Shown: in pieces, positions 9,821 to 18,798 of the stretch
How the letters are laid out: each line of letters starts with the position of its first letter
Numbering within the stretch: position 1 is the stretch's first letter
Source of the DNA: Nothopassalora personata
Taxonomy: Eukaryota; Ascomycota; Dothideomycetes; Mycosphaerellales; Mycosphaerellaceae
Assembly: GCA_033816765.1 (NCBI GenBank)
Contig: CM066287.1
Location: 2,666,001 to 2,730,000, forward strand
Direction: 5' to 3'
Length of the DNA stretch: 64,000 nucleotides
Made by a program: the position numbers and the translations under genes
Notes under the pieces: generated by a model
The model's database searches: none
Told to the model about the DNA's origin: nothing
The model's input: the letters and a program-made list of their open reading frames with translations, nothing else

Positions 9821-10164
9821 TCGATGTTTCACAGCCAACGCCACCCGGGATCACGTTTCGAAGCGCGACGAGGGGCAGTGCGCGAAAATGACGTTTGATA
9901 TGGATTGTCTCGTCAAATTCTACAGCATGAGACGATGCGTGCAGCATGTATGAGGCTACGTTGCAGTGGAGTGGATCTTTCGTTTGTTTGCGCACGAGCA
10001 CTTGCGACCGGCGGCGACCTATAGCGAAGTCTGCATACTGCCGGATTGCTACCGAGGGTGATTATGAAAGAGATCGCTGGCTAAAGGATAATGAATGGAT
10101 GGCATGACTGCTCCTAAATGGCAGATCTGATGACTGTTTCTAGATGGCAGATCTGGTGCCAAAA
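9821..10164. other. Intergenic flank left of the retrotransposon
   Basis: No gene seen. It contains a short direct repeat, ATGGCAGATCT, twice within 10,110-10,155. The sequence ends in GATCG, the target duplication of the element. Confidence 0.5.
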
Positions 10165-10169
10165 GATCG

Positions 10170-10418
10170 TGTGAAACTAGTGGAGATGGAAGTTTGGAAC
10201 TAGGGTATTAAGTCTGGAAATCAGGGTATGAAAAACCATGTTTATTACAAGTAGTGGCACCCTTAAGGTGCTTATATAAGTCTTCTTTTGATAAGAGGCC
10301 CTCAATCCCTGTAATTCGGGTGCCTAATCTCATTTCCTAAGAACAAGTAATTACTATACTTAATTAGGTTATGTCACCCTCAAAACCTGCTACCCATGCA
10401 TTATCCTAGCGCTTTACA
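10170..10418 (-). repeat. 3' LTR of the copia element
   Basis: Aligned by eye with the copy at 16809-17057, the two are the same length with about ten differences, every one a C/T or G/A transition. The ends are TGTGAAAC and GCTTTACA. Confidence 0.95.
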
Positions 10419-10431
10419 CACCCCCTCACTC
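10419..10431 (-). other. Putative polypurine tract
   Basis: Read on the minus strand, GAGTGAGGGGGTG directly abuts the 3' LTR, the place where plus-strand synthesis is primed. The stop codon of the extra reading frame (10426-10428) lies inside it. Confidence 0.65.
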
Positions 10432-11253
10432 TACATAGGAACTGAGTAGAGTAATCTTGGCGCTAAGGACCTTTATATCCTTTATGACCTTGTTTATGTT
10501 ATCCTTAACTTTATAGATAAGGTCTTCGATAACTCCCTCCTAACTAGTAAGAGTACCCTTTATCTTCTTTTTCGGGGTTTCCTCTTTATTAGTTTCTTCG
10601 TCTTAGGGTGCCTCTCTCTTCTTAGAGGCCATTCCCTTCTTTAGAGTAGACTTAATTATGCTCTGTTAAATACCCTAAAGCAGCTTAGTAAGGTTATTAA
10701 TGTTGTAGGTAGGTACATAATCCTTATTTCCTAGAGTAGTACTCTTATACTAATCTAGGGACTGCTTGCTGATTTCCACCCTAGAATCGTGACTAAGGTC
10801 GCTACGGATGCCTAAGAATTGCTTAATAAGTCTAAGGATAGGCTTAAAGGCCTCATTTTTCTCTCTAAGGTTAAATTTAGGGAGGCGAGGTTTTTGTCCT
10901 TTAGCGAGGGTACTAAGTGACCTATAGACGTAGTTTCAGATTTAGCTCTTCTACTTAGAGTCCTTATACGCCTTATTCTAAGCCTTTTGCTTGTCCTCTA
11001 ATACCTCTTTTATAGGGGTCTTCTTTACCCCGTACTTCTTTCTTAGGCTACTATACGGCTTGGTGTCGGACTCGTAGCCTATCTCCTAGCTCGCCTTAAG
11101 GAGTCGTTGGAATTTTTTAATAGACATAGAGAACTTGTTTCTAGGGTTTAAGGGTTCTTCTTTAGGTGTGGTTAGTAGAGGTAGCGCGTTCTTAGGCTCG
11201 ACTAGACCTGAATTAAGTAGTGTAGGTGTCTTAACTTCTAAAATAGGCTCCAT
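10426..11253 (-). pseudogene. Extra reading frame between pol and 3' LTR (function unknown)
   Basis: From the ATG at 11253 to the TGA at 10426 the frame stays in register for 276 codons. It is interrupted only by about ten TAG/TAA/TGA codons, each explicable as a transition from CAG, CAA or TGG. Readable stretches include KKFQRLLKAS, RKKYGVKKTPIKEV, YNINNLTKLL, MASKKREAP and, at the end, a helical DNINKVIKDIKVLSAKI. The product would be lysine-rich with nuclear-signal-like clusters and a C-terminal coiled coil. It does not read as gag, pol or envelope. It starts about 380 nt after the pol stop. I cannot name it. Confidence 0.6.
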
Positions 11254-11629
11254 TTTAAGGGTTCTAATGCTTATGTTCTAGTGTTCTAGGATGTAGTCGT
11301 ACCCTAGTATAGTAATTGAAGGGTGACTAACTAAGCTAAGGGGCTACCTAGTAAGGAGATTAACGGCGGTGCGAAGTGGATTATAAAAGAGAGGGTTGCT
11401 AGAAGGATTGAGAAATTAGATATAGGCTATATTCGCGCTAAGCATATGAGGTTATTACGTTATAAGTGCGTGTGACCGTTAGGTGAGCTTTGCTACGAGT
11501 TGTAGGCCTTATATTATTCTTAGAAGTCCGTTAGTCCTCTCTAGTTATAAAGGTAGGGTGTCCTTAGCCCCTAGCTAAATGAATTACGAGTGTTCATTTT
11601 AGAAGTGAAGTGAAGATAGCACCCCCTAG

Positions 11630-14600
11630 CTATTAAAGCGAGGGTATGCCTGTTTGCTAATCTCTTAAATTAAGGTAATTAACAAACCGCTAGTGCTGTT
11701 AAGGAGTTAGGACCTTAGTTAGACCGTCCGCGGCTATCTCCTATGTCCTTATCTAGCTAATTTTAAGACGTCCTACTTAGTACTATTCCCTAAGCTAGCA
11801 TTGTTAGACGTCTATATGCCTTATCTTAGTATCAATTCTGCTATTTAGGGTCTTGACAATCCTTATAGTCTACTAGTTATTATAGTATAGCAGTATCCGA
11901 TTCTCCAATTTAAGGGTAACTGCACTAAAGAGCCTATCCCACTATAGGACCTCTAAGGCGGCGTAACTAAGGGCATACAGCTCTGATTTAGTGCTTGATT
12001 TCGTGACTATTCCCTACTTAACTGCTCTCTAGTCGATAATCCCCTTAAAAAGGAAAAAGACAAAGGCCTTACTTAATCTACGAGTTTCCGTATCGTCGGC
12101 AAATGAGGCATCTAAGGCCCTATAGAATTCTAGTAGCGTTAAGTCCGAGGGTTTAGGTAGGCCGTAGTACTTGATCGAATAATCCGTAGTGTAGAGAAGG
12201 TATTGAATTAAGTGTCTCACTGCCCTAAGAGCCTCCTTTATAGGGTTGGTTAGGTGCTAAGAAAGAAGAGAGACTAAAAAGGATATATTAGGGCGCGTTT
12301 CTACTACTGCGAAGTTTACCGATCCTACTTAGGACCTGTAAACGTTAATCTCTTCCGTAGTGGCCTAAAGTTCATTTCTAAGGCCGATATATCCCCCTAG
12401 TAGGGGAGTTTCAATCCTCTTCTCCGGTCTTGAGATACCGTAGCGATAACTAATCTTCTCGATATATGCCTTCTAATTAAGTTTAAGGATCCGCTATTGA
12501 CGATTGCGAGTGATATAAATCCCGTAGAACCATTTAATAGGTCCTATTACCTTTATCTCGTATTTGTTAGTTAGTCCTTAAACAAGCTCCTTAGCTCTTA
12601 ATTCGGATTTTGAGGGCTAAGTAAAGCAAATATTATCTATATAGAAGAAAACTAGGACTGAAAATTCCCTGTTAATAAAGAGACAGTCCGTAACTTTAGA
12701 TAGGCCGAGGTCGTTAAGGGTGTTTTTAAGCTCTAAATACTATAGTAAAGGGGACTCCTTAAATCCGTAAAGGGCTTTGTAGCACCTTAGAAGTTTTCCT
12801 TCCTTCTTAAATCCTTTAGGGGCATACATGTATACTAGCGATAGCATAGGGGCATTGAGAAACGCGTTTACGGCGTCTATCTATAGTGTCTCAAGGTCAA
12901 AATAGGCTACTAGGGCTATTATATACCTAAAGAGTCTTGTATAAAGGGTTGCTACGTAGGTTTCCCCTATAGCGTCCTTTTAATCGCCTCGAGCGCATAC
13001 TCGAGCCTTGCATTTTAGGAGTTCTACGTTTTAGTTAAGCTTGTATTTCTATACCTAAGTTATTAACGTTATCGGGTGTCCTGCTGCTTCGACCTTATTA
13101 CACTAAGACAGGGTGTTTGTCGTAAATTGCTTCTTAAATTCTTTAACACTTGCTGCCCTAAATGCTTCCCTATAAGGGTATGTGTTAAGGTCCTTCTATC
13201 GCTTTAGTTCAGGGGGTAGTATGTTCCCTATTCCGGTTGTTTTAGACGATGTAGTTGAGGTATTACTCTCTTAAGGTCCCTTTGAGAGAGTAGCTAAGAC
13301 TTTAATCCTCTCAATAGCAAGAATCGAGTGTACTCGTTCTTCGTCGTACCTCGGTTTCTTGTTCTAATGGATTGTGTCGTAGATATCCTTAGAGTCTAGA
13401 GTTTTAGGTCTAGGTCTAATTAATCCTCTTAACTTATATGTATCCCCTAGAGGAACGAATGGTCTAAACAGCTAGAGTTGGGTTTCTGGACCTATTTGCG
13501 GATCTAGTTGCAAAGTTTGGGGGTGTATCTATTAATGATTAAATTCCGATTCCCTTATTTTAATCGGATTATTATATGGAATTTTCTTATCTACCTCTTC
13601 TTAAGGTATGCTGTCCCCTACCCCCTAAGCTTAAGGGGCAGTCGAAAGGTCAATTGTTAATAGCAATTCCTTAAATTGTCCCTTATAGGCTAGCCTTAGA
13701 GGTTCTACGTCACATAGAAGTCTCTCGTTATCTTAAATAGCTAGTCCGAGGTTAACGTCGTATAGGCCCTCGTACCTCAACTTCTTATTAAAGGTGACAT
13801 CCCTAGATCTTATAACTTGTCTATAGGATAGTATCTAGATTCGGTAGATGTTATGACCTTCAAATCTAACTAAGTAACCGATGTAGCATCGAGAATCCAT
13901 TTTGTAGGCGCGTGGGCGTTCTTTCTCATTCGTCTTGTAAGCGTATGCCCTAGAACCTATTTTATAGATGTAAGCAAGGCTTAGCTTAATGCCCGTAGCT
14001 GCTTTAAATAGGGTCCTCTAGCCTAACTTCTTAGTGTTAGGAACCGCTGTACGTTATCACAACTCGGGCTTGGATCTTTGCAGGGATGTCTCAATCAGTT
14101 ATGAAGGTAGTGGTTCCAAACAGTATATGGTGTATACTTAAAATGAGTTGAGCACGAGGCTCCTATCTACTCGTAAAGAAGCGTCGTCTATATAGTGCCA
14201 TGTCTTGGCGTGATCTGTCCTGCTCTGCCCTGAGCGAGTCTGATCAACTGATCAAGAGTGATCAGGACCGATCAGTCCTGATCGCTCTGTCACGTGACTC
14301 CCCAGGCATCCATGTCTGCAGCTTCGTCTGGTTTCCTGCTCCGTTGTCCAACCATTTGCACCGATAACACTGTTCCGTAACACTTAGATGGTGTTCTGTT
14401 TATAAGGTAAGTAGCTGTTGTAACGATCTTAGGCTATAGGTTTAAAGGTAGGCCTGCTGACAATGTCAATGCCCTAGCAGTAATAATTAAGTGCTTTCCG
14501 GATATTTCTGCTAGGTCCTAAGCGGGCATATAGGGGGCAGTTAGTTTCTAAGTAACCCCGTCTCTTAGTAGCTAAGACTTAAATACTACCCCGTAGGCCT

Positions 14601-15530
14601 TGTCGTTGTCTAAATACAGTACGGTAAGTGACCTTCTAAAGGATCGAATAAACCTTGTAAGTTCTAGGTATGCCTCTATTACGTTCTCCTAGGTTCTTCG
14701 AGGAAAATTCTAGTTGAATTGAAGTCCTGTATCCTTATCGCTAGCATAGAAGGTATATCAATTCCTATTGTACCCTACATCAAATTCTATAAGGTTAATT
14801 AAGATGTCCTTAAGTATCGACGGAGGTCGTATCTTAATCCTAGACCTTCGAGATATCCTCTTATGTCCTTTTAAGAGGGCATAAGATTCGCACTCGTTAG
14901 TTTTAGGTAGTTCCTCTAATCCTACAATCTTAATGCCCTTTACTACGTCTTATAGGTGCATTATACGCTCTAGCCTAGGGTGTCTAAGGACCTTATAGTA
15001 GTCCTTTATTATCCTCGGTACTATAGGTAGGGGCATACGGCTCCTAGCTATTGCTACGCTCCTTAATTGTTATTTCAGAGCCTCTACAACTAAAAGTGGG
15101 GTACTATCTTCGGATACAGGCCACTTAGTAATCGTTACAGGGTCTCCTTTTGCTAGAGTATCTACATTCAGGTATGGCAGATCCCCTAATCTATAGACCT
15201 TTGCTACCCTAGCATTGTTTCTATTATACTAAATATCTGTACGCTCGTCTAAGAATAGACCTTTCTTTCGCATTTAAGGGAGTGAGATGATATTGCAGTG
15301 AAATCCTAGAATATAGAGGGTATTCTCAAGGTTCAAGGTGACTAGGTGTCTATCTAGTAACTTAATACGGACCTTTACGGTACCCTTAACCACTCCTCGA
15401 AGGGTAGTAGCCGCTACGTAGACTAGTGTATCCTTAGGGATTGATTCTAGGGTGAATTCGGCCTTCGTAGGTTTATTAATTATGTGTATGTTAGACCCCC
15501 TATCTAGCAGCTAGGAGTCCTCCTCCGACA
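11630..15530 (-). pseudogene. Degraded copia pol region (protease, integrase, RT, RNase H)
   Basis: Minus-strand translation is broken by many stops but the order is clear. Protease-like LLDRGSNIHI lies near 15,500. A GAG-pre-integrase zinc region with RHPRLERIMHL is near 14,980, where the distal Cys-x-x-Cys reads CESY, one Cys changed to Tyr. The integrase core is split by the nested LTR at 14035-14382. RT follows with VLVFFYIDN, the catalytic YIDD changed to YIDN by a G-to-A transition. RNase H has DASFADDTETRR and KAFVFFLF, and the end reads ADGLTKVLTP before stops near 11,630. Only one frame of more than 60 codons survives (12029-12220). Confidence 0.88.
14035..14382 (-). repeat. Nested solo LTR of a different element
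   Basis: A 348-bp insert begins TGTTAGGAAC and ends GTTCCGTAACA, with the 5-bp direct repeat CTTAG on both sides (14030-14034 and 14383-14387). Read on the minus strand it has TGTTACGGAAC...TAACA ends and a central CACTATATAGACG TATA box, as expected of an LTR. It has no internal region, so it is a solo LTR left by recombination. Its base composition is like normal genomic DNA, unlike the degraded copia DNA around it. Confidence 0.85.
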
Positions 15531-15549
15531 AGTTATTAGAGGAGTATAC

Positions 15550-16740
15550 TCCCTAGGTCTTAATTGCGCGTAGTCCGTATAACCCTCTAGGTCTCGAATC
15601 CGTTCCCTCTGTTCTTTAGTCTTTGTTAGAGTTAGACTAAAGATCCTTTATAAGTTTAAGGGCCTTAGGATCCTTATATCTACTTGCCTAGCGCTTATAG
15701 AACTAAGGATTGTCCCTTAGATACTTGCGGTAGGTCTTTAGCTAATCTTTCTAGGTATTGTCTATGCTTTCCTAGGGTGGTCGTAAGTTATAATTAACGA
15801 TATTGCATTTTCTAAGGAATAGGTATGCTTTATTAGGAGGTTTTCTAGTTATTTTAGCACATATTCGCCTTAGGCGATCCCTCGTTGTCTTTTCTAGGGG
15901 ATAACTAGTGGTCTGTTAATCCCCTAATATAGCAAATAAGTTGCTCTTCTTAGTGTTACTATTTGCCTTATACTTGCTAGGGTTCCTTCTAGTAAACTTA
16001 AGACACCTCTAAATAGCGTCTTTAAGGTCTTTGCTTAATTCCGCAATAATTCTACCTTTAGCTATATCGATAGTGTCCTTAATTATACGGCATAGGTTAT
16101 CTTTCATATATAGGGTAAGTAGATAGCCCCTCCATCTAAGCTTTCGGTTAAGCTCGAGCTACTTTATAAGAAATTAGTCGATATTCTTACTCTTAGGTCC
16201 CTTTATAAGCTTATTATGTTAGCTCTAAAGAATCACCCTTCTACTCTTAGTCTTAGGCTCTAGTTTAGCTTTAATGTATGTCTACTAAGCAGAGAGGGTA
16301 TCTAGTCGGCTAAGAAGGTCGTTAAGGTACATTTATAGAATGGTCCTCTCGAAGTAGGATTTTAGGGAGCGTTTGCGAGTTACAAAGTCCTCGTATTCTT
16401 TCTTCTAATCCCTATACATCGTATACCGGAGGTTGTACGATGTGCTAATTCTGCTAAATAGGGTCTATGCAGCTGCATTATCGTCTTTAGTAGGAGGGTT
16501 TAGCAGAGGGCCTATAACTAGTTCCTAAGGTTTAGGTAATAGATCGAGATCTATTTCCTAGGTTGTCGTACCGTCCTATAACTTCCCTTCTATATACTTC
16601 CACAAGTCTATTCTAACTGCTTTAGCCTAAGTCTAAAGGTAGAAGTTATTAAATATAGAGGGATTATAGCAGTTTAGTTCCTTTATTATCGTAGCGGACG
16701 GGTGGTCCTAAAGGTATTGCCTAAGGTCTATTATATACCT
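15550..16740 (-). pseudogene. Degraded copia gag region
   Basis: Minus-strand translation, with stops, gives pieces of a gag-like protein: YNPSIFNNFYL near 16,650, KKEYEDFVTRKRSLKSYFER near 16,380, MYLNDLLSRLD near 16,320 and LNRKLRWRGYLLTLYMKDNL near 16,120. The helical charged pattern resembles fungal copia gag polyproteins. Boundaries are approximate. Confidence 0.7.
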
Positions 16741-16794
16741 CGATTAGGTCTAATAGATATGTGCAATTCCGAATAGAGACCCTAAGTTGCTTAA

Positions 16795-16808
16795 CTCGGG
16801 CTTATAAC
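16795..16808 (-). other. Primer-binding site, internal tRNA-iMet type
   Basis: Directly next to the 5' LTR the minus strand reads GTTATAAGCCCGAG. This matches GTTATGAGCCC, the complement of the anticodon stem-loop of initiator methionine tRNA, with one G-to-A change. Drosophila copia is primed by such a half-tRNA, so this supports both the orientation and the copia class. Confidence 0.75.
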
Positions 16809-17057
16809 TGTAAAACTAGTGGAGATAGAAGTTTGGAACTAGGGTATTAAGTCTAGAAATCAGGGTATGAAAAACCATGTTTATTACAAGTAGTAGCACC
16901 CTTAAGGTGCTTATATAAGTCTTCTTTTGATAAGAGGCCCTCAATCCCTGTAATTCGGGTGCCTAATCTCATTTTCTAAGAACAAGTAATTACTACACTC
17001 AATCAGGTTATGTCACCCTCAAAACCTGCTACCCATGCATCATCCTGGCGCTTTACA
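16809..17057 (-). repeat. 5' LTR of the copia element
   Basis: Same 249-bp length as the copy at 10170-10418, with ends TGTAAAAC and GCTTTACA. It is followed by the target duplication GATCG at 17058-17062. Confidence 0.95.
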
Positions 17058-17062
17058 GATCG

Positions 17063-18798
17063 GCTCGTGGGCATTCGAAGTTTGGTTCGACGCTTGACGA
17101 TTCCCTGCCCGTGACAGCTAGAGCCTACGGTAGAGCCGAGCTCGACAGACCTTAAAATAGAAGCATGGTGCGCGTGAAGCACAAAGGCTCACATGAGGCA
17201 ACGGGTGTTGGTTCGTTTTAGTGGTTTGGTGTTGGTTCGATTTAGTGTTGGTTCGCTTGATTCATGACCTGGACGTAAATGTTCGATGAAATAGACCAAC
17301 AGATATACGAGCAGGATGCAATGCCATTGACAGTAGTTGACAGATCCTGTATTCTTACTGTGTTCCCACAGATCAGCTTCATCCATTGCTGCAGGGTCGA
17401 AGCCTCGGCGATACATAACGAACTGCAGGCAATCTTGAAACAGTCTAAAAATAACCGTCGTGTGGTGGTCGAGTTCCCGCGAACAGCATTCTCCCACCAT
17501 TCCTCGCCTATTCGCACTGCGAACTGCTGCTCTCATCACGACATCTCTACGACAACACCGTACCCTTCTCCCGCCTTCCGAGCGACACGACCTTTCTTGG
17601 ACATTCTTCCTGGACGCGCTCCTTCATTCAGCGCGGCCAGTCTGCAGACAATCGCTCGGTCCAGCACCTCGTGTGACGCTCGCCGCCTTCCTTTGTTTCC
17701 ATTCGGCACAATCAATAGAGGCACGCTCGGACGCCTGCAAGAGACTGTATACGTCGAGGACTGTGGCAGCTCCAGCAGTCACCAAGCCGCATCGGTCAGA
17801 CACACGAGCGCATTGCACTTGCACGCGATCCGCAGACGGTCCACTCCATCAGCCCGCAATATAGCAGAGTGGTGACCTTTGCTGCTGCATCTGGACCGGT
17901 CTCTGGAGCCGAGCATATCCAACAAAGCTACCTGCTCGCCAGGATTCAAGCGATACACGCTTTGCACGTGCGCACACGAGGGAGGCTGGTTCAGCCGGAC
18001 CCAGACGACGGTAGCTCAAGCTTCGCACAACGTCAGGTAAGTTCGCCACGGCACCTTGCAGGGAAGCTTTATGCGGAACGGCAATCGGGAACCACACTGT
18101 CAAGCACGCTCACCATCCGTGGCCCCTCTTATACATACCACCGACGCAACTGCTGGTGGCCACGCATGTCCAAGCGCTGATTGGTTGGCAGCCATTTTTG
18201 GCGGCGCGTAGTCGCCACACTCCCATTGGTCTCAGCGATTAAACGCCTTCTGGAAGCCGCTTGCTTCTGGCCTCAGATTCGTCCACAGCTCTTGTCGCTC
18301 GGCTCTTGCGAGCGTCTAACTGCGTGTCATAGCAGCCTGCTGCCCACTCAGCGAAATTCCTCTCTTCTTGCACTCGCGTCCTCGCGGCCATGTGCTGAAG
18401 CGTTGCTAAGAACAGCAGCGAAACTCACACTTCTCCCAGGATCACTATACATTCCTTACCGCCTAACCTCGACGCCCGAGGCGTTTCGCCGCTCCCTCGT
18501 GTAGCATTTGGCGCCGTCGAGATCTGGTATCTCACCACTCACTGTCCTTCCTGGTGAAGGCGTGCCGGTACGTACCTGTATCCATTGCCCAGCGTGAACG
18601 CCTTTCACACCTCGTACCTGCAGCATTGCACTTTTGGGAGGCCTGTCTCGGACATGCTGTGCTATCAACTGCAAGCGCCATTGATCGTTCACGTGCAAGC
18701 GAGCGTATTCCATTGCTGTCCTTGCCTGCAACTCGAGGTTTTCAATGAATACATCCATTGCGCTGTTTGCTTCGCCAGCCCATTGTTAGCAAGCTAAC
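17063..18798. other. Long upstream region of the MAPK phosphatase gene
   Basis: No convincing gene; the frame at 17279-17875 has no domain character. Near the left edge GTGTTGGTTCG occurs at about 17205 and 17229, and GTTGGTTCG again at about 17246. A strong donor (GTAAGT near 18,035) and a GCTAAC...CTAG acceptor-like stretch at 18,793-18,812 suggest an intron in the 5' leader. Confidence 0.4.

Larger units (their letters stand above)
10170..17057 (-). mobile_element. Complete but RIP-degraded Ty1/copia LTR retrotransposon
   Basis: Two 249-bp LTRs (10170-10418 and 16809-17057) begin TGTRAAAC and end CTTTACA. They are flanked by the 5-bp direct repeat GATCG at 10165-10169 and 17058-17062. Read on the minus strand the order is 5' LTR, primer site, gag, protease (LLDRGSNIH near 15,500), GAG-pre-integrase (RHPRLERIMHL near 14,980), RT (YIDN at 12632-12643), RNase H (LDASFADDTETRR near 12,100) and ADGLTK near 11,740. 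Protease, integrase, RT, RNase H is copia order. All frames are broken by in-frame stops, and the DNA is AT- and TpA-rich. It cannot move on its own. Confidence 0.95.

Noticed and set aside
17279..17875. 198-codon plus-strand frame upstream of the phosphatase
   Set aside because: Low-complexity composition without motifs, overlapped by other frames; better explained as promoter or leader.
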